Origin: Arctopsyche grandis
Taxonomy: Eukaryota > Arthropoda > Insecta > Trichoptera > Hydropsychidae
Length of the DNA: 64,000 nucleotides
Reading direction: 5' to 3'
NCBI RefSeq assembly: GCF_051622035.1
Contig: NC_135362.1
Location: forward strand, 15,971,501 to 16,035,500
Shown here: one piece after another, positions 12,310-25,200 of the stretch
How the letters are laid out: every line of letters starts with the position of its first letter
How positions within the stretch are numbered: the first letter of the stretch is position 1
Made by a program: the position numbers and the translations under genes
The notes under the pieces: generated by a model
What the model saw: the letters and a program-made list of their open reading frames with translations, nothing else
What the model was told of the DNA's origin: nothing
Databases searched by the model: none

Positions 12310-12984
12310 ACCGTGACTTGAGTACCGTGAGTAGAGATCGGAGGTCAGTTCCATTATTTTTCCCAGGGCCCAGGATTCCTCTCGGCACCACTGCTTATGA
12401 TGAGATGTTTTAGAAAATTCAATATTCAGAAATCATTTCAACAATCGGCATATATAGCGGTGGGCCGTTTGTAGCCTTGCTAGAGCGCAATAATAGTTAA
12501 GTATGTTTTGTTTTGATTTTGTTTGATTGTTTAATGTTTCGAATTTGTTATATAATTAATTCCGTCGTCAAATATATGTAGTTCGACGGAAAAGGATTAA
12601 AACAATTCGCCGTGGTGCGTTTTTTTCTTTTATAGTTGTTTAAGTCTTTGAGTGGGCCGAAATCCTAAGTACTGCAACTGAGACCATGCATTATTTGCTT
12701 AGTAATTTAATATCTGTGTATTTGTGCAATGCGTTGGGTTTTTCTCTTTGGCAATATTTTCCTAATTTTCTTCATCAATACCATCCTGGACGCAATTCTA
12801 GTGAGACCGAGCGCTGGATGTGTATTATGAGGATTTGTAAAAGAATCGTTACATATATGCATGCGGTGACCGTCACCGCATCGAAAGGTCGAAAAATCGA
12901 AAATGTTCGTTTACCATGGATGCATATGAAAAGCGGGTAGTATATATATATCAGTGGCGTGCGGTAAAACTCCCTCTACCCCCT

Positions 12985-13079
12985 TCGTACAGCCTCACTT
13001 AATTTGCGCGAGCAGGATACAAGAGGAACAGGCTTTTCCTCCCGTATCCTGCCCGCGCACATTAAGTAAGGCTGTACGA
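12985..13079. repeat. Foldback palindrome, copy 1
   Basis: The left arm starts TCGTACAGCCTCACTTAATT and continues GCGCGAGCAGGATAC. The right arm is its near-complement, GTATCCTGCCCGCGCACATT then AAGTAAGGCTGTACGA. The arms are about 36 bp around a ~23-bp loop containing AACAGGCTTTTCCTCCC. A longer relative is at 56171-56321. Decayed TCGAAAGATC repeat arms flank it (about 12880 and 13150), so the whole of 12840-13195 may be one inverted-repeat element. Confidence 0.65.
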
Positions 13080-13239
13080 CAAAAAGAGAGATAATTTCAT
13101 CGCATTTCGACTTTCGAAAGATCGAAATTCTGGTCTTTCGATTTTCGATCTTTCGAACATTCAATGCCGTGATGTGGACCCATATGCATGTATGTAGTTG
13201 CGTGCGTTTGCAATTCGAGAGCGAGGCATACAGCCAGGA

Positions 13240-13980
13240 CATAATGGAACGAGTTGTTAACGTTTTTTTTGAGAAGCAGCCGTAAGACGCATAATAGCGT
13301 CCATCTTCGGAGCGGCAGGGGCAAGCCAATACACCTCGTCGTCGACGATCGAGACTGGTTCCGTCCGAAGAGGGCGGGGGGGGGGAGGGGGCAACGCGTT
13401 CGCGTAGTGTCGAGCGTGGAGTGGAGTGGTGTGGTGTGAGTGTGTGGGTGTGCGAGCGCGAGAGTGTGGGTGGGAGAGAGACGCGCGCCAGTGTCGGGGC
13501 GACCGTCGGGCGGGGCGGCGCGCGTCGCGTCTCTTCTCGTCTCGTATCGTCTCGCCTCGCAATGTGTTGGTGTTCGTGTGGCCGTGCGAAGGGCGGCGAC
13601 CTGCGACTTTACGGATCGCCAAACGGCTCTAGGTACGTCACCGACGCTCGTGCGTCGCACGTCGTCGTGTGGACTTCCCCCCCCCACCCTCTCCTCTCCT
13701 ACACCGAGAACCTTCCACGACCCAGAGTGACGGGTGCGCCCCCCACCCCTCTCCTCGCACCCCGCATTATGTAAGACGGCAGCTGTGCGGTCGTAAAGGG
13801 CGGGAGTGGGAACGGAAACGGGAGCGGGAGCGGTAGCGGTAGCGGGGGCAGAGCGCCCGATCAATGCGCCTCCGCCCCCACCCCCACCCCCGCTCCCGTC
13901 CCGCCACATCTGACGGAGTCGCTCTCTCCGTATTGTTGTAACGGCGGCCGCCACGTTCGAATCGCCATTCACATTCATAA
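13240..13980 (+). promoter_or_regulatory. GC-rich promoter island and probable 5' exon
   Basis: A sharp GC-rich, CpG-rich block in an AT-rich background. It has repeated GTGTGGGTG and CGTCTCGTCTCG motifs and a strong splice donor, CTCTAG|GTACGT, at 13632/13633 on the plus strand. The next plausible plus-strand acceptor with coding sequence is at 16185/16186, just before the LRR receptor start codon. I therefore infer a non-coding first exon ending at 13632. A minus-strand promoter is also possible. The long minus frames across it are low-complexity and not believed. Confidence 0.4.
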
Positions 13981-13999
13981 ACGTCACCTCTCCGCAACA

Positions 14000-15763
14000 A
14001 ATGTCAAAACGCGAACATATGAATAAACCATAGACAAATAATGAGCACGACGAGCATCGTTGCAAACGTTGTTCAATTGTTTTTTTTTTTTTTTTTTTCC
14101 CACTAAAAGCAAAAACGGATATAAAGGGGATATTTTTGATGGCTGCGCACTGCACGCACTTCTTATCGTATTGCTTTATGATAATTGTTCGAGCACAAAC
14201 GAAACATACTTTTGTCTCAAGAAAACGAACCGTGTAAAAAAGCGCGAAAACAAATATATAAAAAAAAACCAGTCAGTCGTCAGAATTTTGCGCATAATAT
14301 TACACAACAAAACCAAAACAAAAATTTAATCTACACCTGCGTAAACACAATTTATATAATCTCACAAATAACGCAAAAATAATTAAAAACGTCGGCTAGA
14401 AGAGAATTGTATAGCATTGACGCAATTTTACCCGACTGAAAGTAGCCCATACATATGCATTTATTATACAAAAAGTCGTAAAACTACAAATATATGAAAA
14501 TATTACTCGAACAACAAAATCGTGTCTATATATAAAAACCTCAATTTTGATGGAACGATATTACGAACGAGTGCAACAGTTGTAACGCAGGAGCGCGATT
14601 ACGACTTCCGGGGATTACAGACCGCTAGTATGAGCACGCAAACCATCTGGGAGACGAATCAGACCGTAAAAATTCGACCCACGAACGCGTCGACCATTTC
14701 CAATATCGTTTCAGCGTTTGAAAAACTAATTGTTTTGATATGCGGAACAGCTGATTGGCGCACGCCACAGTTGCATAACAGTCCCAATCCCGGTCTAGCG
14801 TGCAATATCCATTGCAAAATATCTGATCGATCTACATACATAGTACACTCGACCCTACACGTTCGCGCCCTTGACTCGGAACGACGCTAAATCGATAGGA
14901 ACCATCGCGACAATTGTTTTCGTCTCGAGACGATTAGTACTCTCTAAAGTGCTAACCATTATCGTCTAGCGTGACACTTATCGCGAAAGGAAGTAAAATG
15001 TGTGCAAACGGTCATTTAGCCATATGCAAATTGTCTTGTATTATAAAATAATGAGGGGCCGTTTGTGCGGCGAATGAATGACGCATTTGGCAACGTTGAA
15101 TAACAAAATACCAGACGACGAACACTCGATTTCACTCAAAATATTTTTCTTTAATTTTAGACATTGTAATTTGCTCGTTCGACGACGCTTTTCGTATTGT
15201 TGCCGGTTTTTTGTAAATCAAAAGCCGATATGAAATCCTATTCAAAAATGGATGAGTTTGAAAGGCGGCGAATTTAGACCTTGACCGAAATGAACGAGTC
15301 ATACTATCGAAAGTGCATTGATAGTAACATATATTTAATTGACAAGGTTTACTTGATAAAAAAAAGCAATTTCAAGCAGAATACACATCAATAGTACCAA
15401 CGTGAAAGTATGTCTTAATAATAAAATTTAAACAAAAGTGAATGTAAAAATTATATAAAATATAAAAGCAGGACTGTGGAATCATTAAAAGATCTCCAAT
15501 TTCGCAATTTTTTTTACTAATAATATATGACTTGCTAGCGACATGTTTGTAACTAGTGATTTACCATTATCTATATTGGAATTAAAAAGCAGTGTCATTT
15601 TTTTATCATTGCTGATATTAGAGAAGGGATTTATAAGTTCTGAAATCCTACATAATAAAAGCGATATGAAACGCGTTCGAATGAGCCTGATAAGTGAAAG
15701 TTGAAAATGTAAAAAATCTTAAATAGAGTTAACAATTTACACAGCTCATTATATATGTATGCT
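14000..15763. other. Probable 5' intron of the LRR receptor
   Basis: No domain or RNA gene seen. A 122-codon frame at 14522-14890 has no family likeness and no splice context. The stretch lies between the inferred first exon and the coding exon of the receptor. Confidence 0.35.
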
Positions 15764-16034
15764 CAGGGCCACCGAAAGGAATCCTGGGCCCTGGTAAAAA
15801 TTATTTCGAGCCCTATGATAAACTAAAATAAAATGATCTTATATGTATCATACCTATAATTTTAATATACGAAAAGTATATCAAAACTATTAGAAAAATA
15901 CATATATGTTGGTTGTAATTTTTTTTTCAATAATTGAATAAGAAAGTGTGATATAACAGGAATGATTTCTGACACAGGGCCCCTCGAGTAGTTCGAGCCT
16001 TGGGACTTGCCCCCCCCCCCCCCTGTCGGCCTTA
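15764..16034. mobile_element. hAT-type MITE with perfect 8-bp TSD
   Basis: The 271-bp element begins CAGGGCCACCG and ends GTCGGCCTTA (complement TAAGGCCGAC). It is flanked by TGTATGCT at 15756-15763 and 16035-16042. A run of 14-15 cytosines lies next to the right end. The 8-bp duplication and CAGGGCC-type end are typical of hAT MITEs. It lies about 150 bp upstream of the receptor coding exon. The G-rich segment at 21590-21650 is a diverged relative of its right end. Confidence 0.7.
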
Positions 16035-16223
16035 TGTATGCTGTGCGGTATTTATGCACCTAGAAATGTATTTACACATTGAATATAATAAAAAATCAAA
16101 TCCGTTTTTCCTTAGTTATTGTAAAAAGTAATAAAATGTGCAAACTTGAATTAATAGTTGTGTGTGTGTGATATTGTGTTGCAGTTAGCTGGTTTCAGGG
16201 GCCATGCGCTCGCGCTGGGCACG

Positions 16224-19200
16224 ATGAGCCGCGTGCGAATCAAACACGTGGCCACATGGTGCTGTGCTCTACTATTGGTGGTAGCGGTTGGTGCGGAGTG
16301 CCCCGCGGGGTGCTCGTGCGCCGACCGCGGCCGCCTGACGTGCGTCTCCGCTCTCGAGGGGGGCTCCCATCAACTGACGGCGGGGGCGCTACTAGGCGCA
16401 CCGCAACCGATCCGCCAGCTCAAATGGACGGACGCCGGGATCAGATCGCTGGCTCCGGACGCACTCCGTTCTCATCTTCACCTCGAGCAATTAGATTTAA
16501 GTAGGAACAATATAACCGACCTAGGCAACGACACCTTCCGGTCGCTGAGCAGCCTCACGGTGCTCAATCTCACCAGCAACAAACTCAACGATCTGCCGCG
16601 CCACTTCTTCAAAAGCATGATCAGTTTGGAGGAAATCTATGTCGCCGACAACAAACTGCACGCCATTCCCTTCCAACTTTTCGCACCGTTGGCTAATTTG
16701 ATTTATCTGGACTTGTCTCACAATCAGTTTGTCACATTCCTCAACCACTTCAACAGAACTAACCGTATGCTGAGTACACTTCTCCTCAACGATAACCGTC
16801 TGGAGAAGATATATCCGAACGCTTTGGAAGATCTGAAAGCGCTTACGAAGTTAGACTTATCGAATAACAGACTGACGTCTATAACGAAGGGTCTCTTCGA
16901 CTCTTTGGAAGAATTGAGGTACTTAAATTTGAAAAGCAATCCGATGCTCAACATATACGACGAAGCTTTTAAAGGTTTACCGCAGTTGAGCTGGCTCAAC
17001 ATTGGTGATAATTACATATCGAAAATTTCACAAAGAACCTTCAAAAAGAACATGTTAATTGAGACGCTGTACCTCGAGCAGACGAAAATAGAAGTGTTGA
17101 CAGAAACCACCCTCAAAGGACTGAAGAATATAAAGAAATTATATCTACGGAACAATGAGCTACTCAAAGAGATAGAGCCATACGTTTTTACAAACTTGAA
17201 AACGTTAGAAACTTTGGACATAAGCGGAAATGAACTGACTTACTTACCCAAGACTTTCGCAGAGTTAGATAATTTGATTGAACTTTTCATCGATGAAAAT
17301 CCGTGGGCGTGTGATTGTCGAATGGCTTGGTTCGCCAATTGGGCAGAAAACCGACAACAAGTGCTGAAATCGGAACTGAGTTGCGGTCCTCACGCGTATC
17401 CCAATGATATGCTCCCAACTTTACAACATCTCAACTGCACTGCGCCCAGAATTATATACAGCACTCCGGTGTCTCGATATGTGATATTATCGAATGCTAT
17501 TTTGGAGTGTAAATATGCAGGGAACCCACAGCCTTCAATAACATGGGTCACCCCTGTCAGGCAGATTTTCCACTGGAATCCCGATCCTAATATACCCGAT
17601 GTCTTCCATAAACATCCAACAGCTCACAGTGAGAATATGAACGAGATAGATAATAGTCATTCCAGAGTTCGTGTTTTAGAGAACGGTACATTGCTTGTGC
17701 AAAACGTCACGCGAGAAGATTGTGGAATATACATATGTTATGCATCGAATCCCACCGCTAATGTGACGGTCGAAGTGATTTTAAATATTGATCCTGTGAC
17801 ACTGTACGATATTAAAATTAATAGTTTGTTATTTGGTACAACCTGTGCAGCGGCTTTTTTAGGTATGACACTCATGGTGCAGTTCCTGCGTTACGTAGTT
17901 GACAAGTGAGTATCAATTTGATTAATTTAACGACCTTCGATTGAAATTTGGAAATTGACTAATGTTTGCAAACCATTGCAGGCTTGGCATTATTGAAAAA
18001 TGCTGTAGCTGTTGTAGCTGCTGTCAAACTACTGATAGAGATGCTCCACGTGCCAAGCAGATCTCTGCAATGTTAGAGAACATAGAACAGTACAAGAGTC
18101 AACAATTAGAAAAACTGAGAGAAAACTATGCTATGCAGGTATGTTCCAAATTTTCATCACTGAAATTGCTAATACATATAGATCAGTTAACTTTGAATAT
18201 ATAATTTATAAAAACGTGCAAAATGTTAACGAAAAATCACAACGTTGGATTCATACGCTCGCTCGCGCTAATTTAATAAATAAACTTGATGTGAAAACAA
18301 ATAAAGGCTGTATAAAGAGATTTTATTTGTCATAGACTAGCTGCGGTGTATTGAATGCACATAGCAGCAAGGTTAAATAGAGGAAAGGATGTAAATATAA
18401 GATATAAATATATATCGCAACAATGGAAACTAACAGATATGGACACTTATTTAATGTGAGGCTATTTGTTACAATATATGTATGTTCTACACAAAATGTG
18501 TCGTTCATCAGAAACGATGAAGGACGATATTATATAAACACAATACATATTCATTTGCATGAGAATACCTTAGGCATCATCATAACTCATCTTTTAGAAC
18601 GATTATGAACTTATATACATATCTATCTATATGCATGCGAATGTGTCGTCAGGTGTTGAAAAAAGCACACTCGTTAGTATTTCATTACATGTGTTCTTTG
18701 TAATTTTTGATAGGTAAATCGCATTCGGGATAACTGTGCTCAACAGGTGGAATGGATTCAAACCAGTTATTCTAGTCAAGCAAAACATTTGCGTGAAATA
18801 CGAGACATTGGAACTAATCATCTGACAGCATTGAGAGATCAGTACTATGATCAGGTAATTAGTTTAAAGCAATCATATGTTTTAATGTTAGTGTATTATA
18901 TTAATTTTTTTTTGTTTATCAGGTGAAAAGAGTGCGCGATTATTCAGCAAACCAACTAAGCTGGGTGAGAGAAAATTATGTGTTTCAACGAAATAAAATT
19001 AGAAAATTCAGTGCACATCAGGTGTTGCGAATACGCGAATCGTGTAAATACCAGCAGCAAACGCTCAACAAAGTACTGGAAAATCTGCCGAGTTTGTACT
19101 TTGATAATTGCCGAAGTGGTTCCTGTGGTCGTAGTGAATCTATTGTGTTTGATCCTCAGGATCTGGACTCAATAGATCCATATTTTAAGAGCAAAATCGA

Positions 19201-19735
19201 AAAACTCGCCACGATGAGAGATCCTAGCAACATTGATGATGAACAGAGTAAAATATCTATATATTATACTCCTAGTGAAAGATCGATCGATTCGAGGAGA
19301 AACTCGCCTCCAGTGATGCCAGATGGAACTCACATCAATTATCTGAAAGAGTGTGGACAGCATATGCCATTTTTTCCACCATTTGACATTTTACCACCTT
19401 ACAATCTTCAACAATTTATGTTGTGCAATTCCAAAAGGATGAATGATTGTGAGGGTAAAAAACCCGAAGAAGATGATATAGAAGCTGCTGCACATTCGGA
19501 GGAGCCTTTACTAGGAAATCGATATTCAACGCATTTGAAGTTAACACAGAGTATTAGTTTGCCCGAGTTGTGGCAGAGGCCACATATTCTTCCTATTCCC
19601 AAATTGATGCCCCCACGAGTCTTATTAGCAATTGAAGTTCCCGAGAGTTCGGATTCGGGAGAGCAAGAATCTTCGCAGAATTCGCCTAATGGAGTTTTGG
19701 TGAATGATAGTAACACTGCAACAACTCCTTTGTAG
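16224..19735 (+). CDS. LRR and Ig domain transmembrane receptor
   Basis: Four coding exons: 16224-17905, 17982-18138, 18714-18854, 18923-19735, giving 930 residues; all junctions are GT-AG and the phases agree. I chose the ATG at 16224 because an acceptor at 16185 precedes it and a signal peptide follows ([13 protein letters not shown]). Then come an LRR N-cap (ECPAGCSC), about eleven leucine-rich repeats, an LRR C-cap (NPWACDC near residue 360), one Ig domain (about 400-525) and a membrane helix (about 532-558). The tail starts with a palmitoylation-like KCCSCCSCC cluster and continues with ~23-residue basic helical repeats, then a disordered acidic C-terminus. By family knowledge it is a cell-surface adhesion or signalling receptor. 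I cannot match it safely to one named Drosophila gene. It appears nested, antisense, in a GLYR1 intron. Confidence 0.9.
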
Positions 19736-19896
19736 TACAGGGTTGTCACGAAGCTGTTCAGAGTACACGCTCTATCCAGTGACAGAATATTTATTAAGAA
19801 AACAAGAAGAAATTGAAATCGAGAACTGGTGATTATTATTTACTTATTAGAGATATGATAATAATAATAATTTTAAGACGACTGATCTGTATCCAC

Positions 19897-19902
19897 AATA
19901 AA
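19897..19902 (+). terminator. Poly(A) signal AATAAA of the LRR receptor
   Basis: The first AATAAA downstream of the receptor stop codon, about 160 bases after it. The region to about 20700 is AT-rich and contains no other feature, so a longer 3' UTR is possible. Confidence 0.4.
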
Positions 19903-20770
19903 GATGACAAGAAATCGATTAGTCAATTATTTAAGTGAAGAAATAGCAACAAATACTGCATCAAAAGAATTTAAAAATCCGAAGTTAAATTTCAATAATA
20001 ATAATAGCCAAATATGATAATCAGTGATAAAAATGTTAATTATTGCATATTGTAGAAGAATGTTTTTTTTTTTGAGTGTTTTGTGTATATTTTTATTAAC
20101 TTTAATAGAACTTCTAATTCAAATATTTAGTGAACGATGACTAAAGACTAGTGTTACTAAGTATTACTTCAAGTTAAAACAGTTATTTCCAAATCATCAA
20201 GTAAAAATAATTAAATATGAGAGTTGATATTTAGTAAGAATAATTAGGAATATTTATCTGAAAATCTATTGTAAAAAATATATTTTTGTGATTAACAGAC
20301 ATCCGTAGATTCCTTCGTTTATAAAATATTAAGTTTAATTAAAAGAATTTTCTTTCAATTATGTGTTTTATTAAAACTACCATCAAAAGTGATATTCTTC
20401 AGACATAGTGTTTTATTTGAGAAAGTGGAATTAAATTTCTAAAATACAGATTTAATTTTCACTAGTATTCAATCCAATTGTAAAATAAACCAACTAAAAT
20501 TTCACACAATTCTTCATTTTTCTTAAAATTCATCAATAACAGCAGAATAAATTGCACACACTCGAACTACAAGTGGTTTTTTTATTCAAATGAGTATTCA
20601 CTGTGATTGAATTTCTCTTTTTGACACTTCACTATAACATGTACATATGTAGATAATGAACCATCTAATAACACCACTGTATGTAAACTCATTATAACGA
20701 CATAACACTCAAATATATAATCGTTAGTTGCAAAGCATGCATGTTAAACAAAAGTCAGTATACAACTTAC

Positions 20771-22145
20771 CTTGCTTGCTGTTCTGTTCCATACAATAAC
20801 TTTATGACCAGAGTTGAGTAGGTTCTTGACAATACCGCTACCCATTATTCCAAGTCCCAAGAAACCGAATTTCATCTGACTTGGAAGAATGTTTTTTCCT
20901 TTCAATGTTTCTGTCACATTAACCAAATCTAAGACTGGTGTTTCCTATAAAACGAAAAATATTAAGAATAATATTTATATTACGTATAATATAAATTAAA
21001 TTTTTAAATATTTATTAAATAATTACCGGTAAAGAGATATCTGGTCTGTCGAGCAATGAAGATGATGATTTTTTATAAGAATGATTGAGCATCGATACCG
21101 CTTCATTGTCATAATCATTTAAATAAGATAATTGAGCTTCAGCCTTTGCTTTTTTACGTGAAATTGAAGTTTTCGCCCCAGTTGATGCTCGTTTTATAAC
21201 CTTTTCCTACAAGCCAATTTTGATATATAATCTCACCAAAGATGTATTTTAAAATGAAAAATAAATAAATGAAATTCACTTTTTTGGGCTTTTCTATGCT
21301 TTTTCTGATGCTGTCATCCGATTCAGCCATGGCCTCTTTCAATTTATTAAATTCGACGTCAGGATCTGTTCGATGACCATCGATATCGCCAAATTTCTAA
21401 ATAAAAAAATAATAATGAACCAATAATGTCGTACTAACTTTCAGGAAACCGAATATTTCATAAATATAATACTACATACAAATATTCCCAATATGGGTGT
21501 TCGCTTCCCACGATATTTTAAATGAAGAACATGTAAAATTACTTCTAAAGAACCATTGATACTAATATCATCTGTGATGCACTCAGGCCTGACAAGGGGG
21601 GGGGGGGGGGGAACCGGGGTAAAGTTCCAAGGCCTGGGCTACTCCAGGGGTCAATTTCGGGATTCCGGAGAAAATCATAGCAATAATATACATACTTAAA
21701 AAAAAAATGGTAGTGACTGGTGCGTTCTACAAAGTTGTGACAGTTATGTATTGTCAAATACCGAAAAAACGGTGCAACGGCCCCGGGCATCACATCAAAG
21801 AATTGAATAAGTGTGGATTTCCCAATATATGTCTGCAGATTTAAATAAATGAAAAAAACCATTTGGGGCGCTAAATTGCACTTTAATAAATAATAATTTA
21901 ATAAAATTACCACTTTTATTTAAATATATTATATAATTTTGTAGAGGAATGCAGTCGAAGAATTGACCCCGGGCATCACTAACCCTCTATATGTTTAAAT
22001 TATTGCCAGTGACAATGATGCAGATCTTCGAATTCTGTAACGTTTTTTATTATTATTTATAAGATAGTTAATATCTTTTGAAAAAAAGCCAGGAATTATT
22101 TGCAGGGTTCTGCATGGACTAGTCTGAAGGAAATGTTCACTCTAA

Positions 22146-22219
<74 letters not shown>

Positions 22220-25200
22220 ATTATCACTGATAAAACAAAGTTTGTAAAAAAATAAAATACAGCACTTTTGATAAAGAAAATTACAACATTCAAGTTTGAA
22301 AATAAAATTTATCTGCAGCGCATTTTTTTTAGTTTAGTTCAATTTAGTAAATTTTCAGTGAGTGACTTTATTATCATGGATGTACACATATATGTAAAAA
22401 CACGTAGCAGTAATTCAACCTCTACCCATACACATGAAAATAAATCTACCATTAACAAAAGGTGTGCCCGAGAAAGGGTAATATTTACTTCCAGTATTCA
22501 CCACTTAAATACATATGTAGCTCTAATGTTAATATTGTTTTTAACTAACTTGACGGTTTAGCGTGCATTCTACCGTAACAGGACTTGACAATAATATTTG
22601 TTTGACATCTTGCCAGCGTATACAGCGCCGGCCTAGCGTGCTGACGGTATATTTAGTTTTTATTATTCCCCAAGAATGCTTCTTAGAGACTTTAATCGAC
22701 TGATTGCAATGGAGGAGTCAACCTGCAGTTCTCTCGGAAAATGGGCTTCTCGAACAGTCAAAACATTGTTTGGCGTATTAAAAATAGATAGGTAGACTGC
22801 ACGCTAAACCAGTTACCTTTAAGGTGGAGTGCACGCTAAACTGGCACCTACTCTTTCGTGTCACAGACAAATAAACACGTATCGGTATTACTCACAGATC
22901 GGTCTATGTAATGTAATGGGAGGGTCTCCCATTACAATTTAATTCGAGATCCCTCCGATATTTTTAACAGTATCTAATCATTGTCAATAATTAACGTTAT
23001 CATTGGAGCTGCACTGTAAGAAAGTTTAAAATAGCCTCTCCCCGTTTCTTATGACCCAAAAAATCACGATAAGCAAATGACATATGTACATATAGTCGAA
23101 TAATAACGACCATTTTAGATTGTCTTTTTTCTTAATTTCAAAGGGATTGGACACATTGGGCAACGAATCGTTTCTTCTAGATAAGCCGACAGTCTCATTT
23201 TGAATCAAGCTTTGTTGGTCGATTACTCAACTAATGTGAGGAGAAAATCCCAAAATTTAATGAACTGGTAATTGGTTCTTACACTCAACAACGCACGTGC
23301 ATACTGTCGAGTGCAACGTATTTAAAAAAAAAAACAAGACCATTGTTTCTTACCCTCATCTGACATGTAACCGTATTCTGTTTCCTCAAATGAAAAATAA
23401 ATATTTTTGAAGATGAGGAATAGGTAAAACACAAAACAATGGTAACGCCAAAATACACGAAGTTGAAGGTTGAAAAATATTAAAAAAAGATTGATGGAGT
23501 GTATTAAACACACTGTCAAAAACAAAATTCTGGTAACTTTTGGGTATAATGCAAAATATATATAAAATCTGGTACTTATTGGTTATATGGACGCAACCGA
23601 GCCTTCAGTGTACACATATATTAACACAAAAAAAATAAAAAGTAGTTGCATTAATTTGGTAGGCTTGCCAATTTTGGTTCCGTCCGACAGCTCCTTATTT
23701 TAAATAATTAAAAATATTCAATCAAAATTTGTACATTGATCAAAAAGGTTACTAACCACTGCATTATAGTTTTTCAACTGAAACGAACGCTATAAATAGC
23801 AATCACTGTAAAAACTAGCCCTGGTTTACCCAAATAACTTAATATCATTGTTTTTGTCAAAGGTAGTGTCTTTCGAATTCAGTATATTTTTCAATGAACC
23901 ACTATTCACTGGTTATGTACTGTCACTTTACCTAAACCGTTCGCGACACCTAGAGATCATTCATTTAACTGCGTGGTTGCGTCCATATATCCAAGTACCA
24001 AAATCCTCGTATACAATTGAAATCATGTTATGATTAGGGAGCATTATATTTCAACATATATTTTATTTTTTTATATTAGAACCTACATAAAATTAAATAC
24101 TGTTCAACTCTCTTCCTTGATATTAGTCGAGTTTTGACAGGGCCTGACACACCGGATTACAATACAAATTCAAACAAAAAGGGATTATTACAGTGTCTAC
24201 TTGATACTAAAAGCATACCTAAAGGATAGGTACTTCCAAGTAAAACGTTAAAAAAAAAATTACATCAGAAATATGCACGATTAAATCCGGAGTGCCCCAA
24301 GGCAGTGATCTAGGTCCAATTCTGTATTTCATGTACAAAGCAGATTTACCAACAACACAAAACGACCTTTGCAGACGCAGTAGAAATGGCTTTAAACAAA
24401 GATCCCAAAATGGCCTCATTTCATTTGCAAGAAAACTTGGACAAAATCCAAAAGTGGCTTTAGCTCTGGAGAATACAGGATAACGAGCAAAAGTTTGGCC
24501 ATGTCACATTCACAATGAAGAAGAATGCCTCTCTTTTCGTAAAATTGAATATGAGACTTCTGGGTAAGCATCTTGACCACAGGTTGACATGGAAAAAATA
24601 TATCTTATGCTTTGCTTCTTATCTTAGTGATAGGAAGCAATTTGTTAGATATGGTATTTTTGCATCTCCTTCATTTTTTACGCGATCTGGTGTAACTCAG
24701 GGATCCAGTTTAGGCCCCTTACTATTTACAATACTTATTAACAACCTCCCTAAAGTGTTACGCAATGCTTCATGTCTCTTGTTTGCAGACAACGTTAAAT
24801 TATTCTTTGCTGTTAAGGATGAGAGACAAGCCTCTCTCCTTCAAGCAGATATTAATGCTGTTAAATAGTTCAGTTCCAGTTTATGGCTTGAACTGAACAC
24901 TAGTAAATATGCCATTATGAGTTATGGCCGTGCACATTCGCTCTATTGTCACGGATATTTCATTGGATCCGCGTTTTTGAAACGTATGGGATCTATGGTC
25001 GATTTGGATATCACTTTTGATCCTCAATTCACCTTTCACAACCACATCAAGACAGTCGCTGACGTTTCCTTTCGTCGACTTGGATTTGTTTTGAGATATG
25101 CTCGGTTATTCTCCAACCCCTTGTCTTCTCGCTTGCTTTTCAACTGGCTTGTTAGAAGTAAGCTAGAGTATAATGTGATTGTGTGGAATCCACATAAGGC

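Noticed and set aside
13097-14155. 352-codon minus-strand frame across the GC-rich island, with overlapping frames on both strands
   Set aside because: Low-complexity Gly/Arg/Thr/Ser runs, all six frames open by composition, no domain, and a better explanation as a promoter and untranslated exon.
14522-14890. 122-codon plus-strand frame
   Set aside because: No recognised domain, no splice or promoter context, and it lies in the inferred 5' intron of the receptor gene.
1-20770. Search for the remaining GLYR1 dehydrogenase exons on the minus strand
   Set aside because: No segment resembling the second half of the domain was found by eye; small diverged exons could have been missed.
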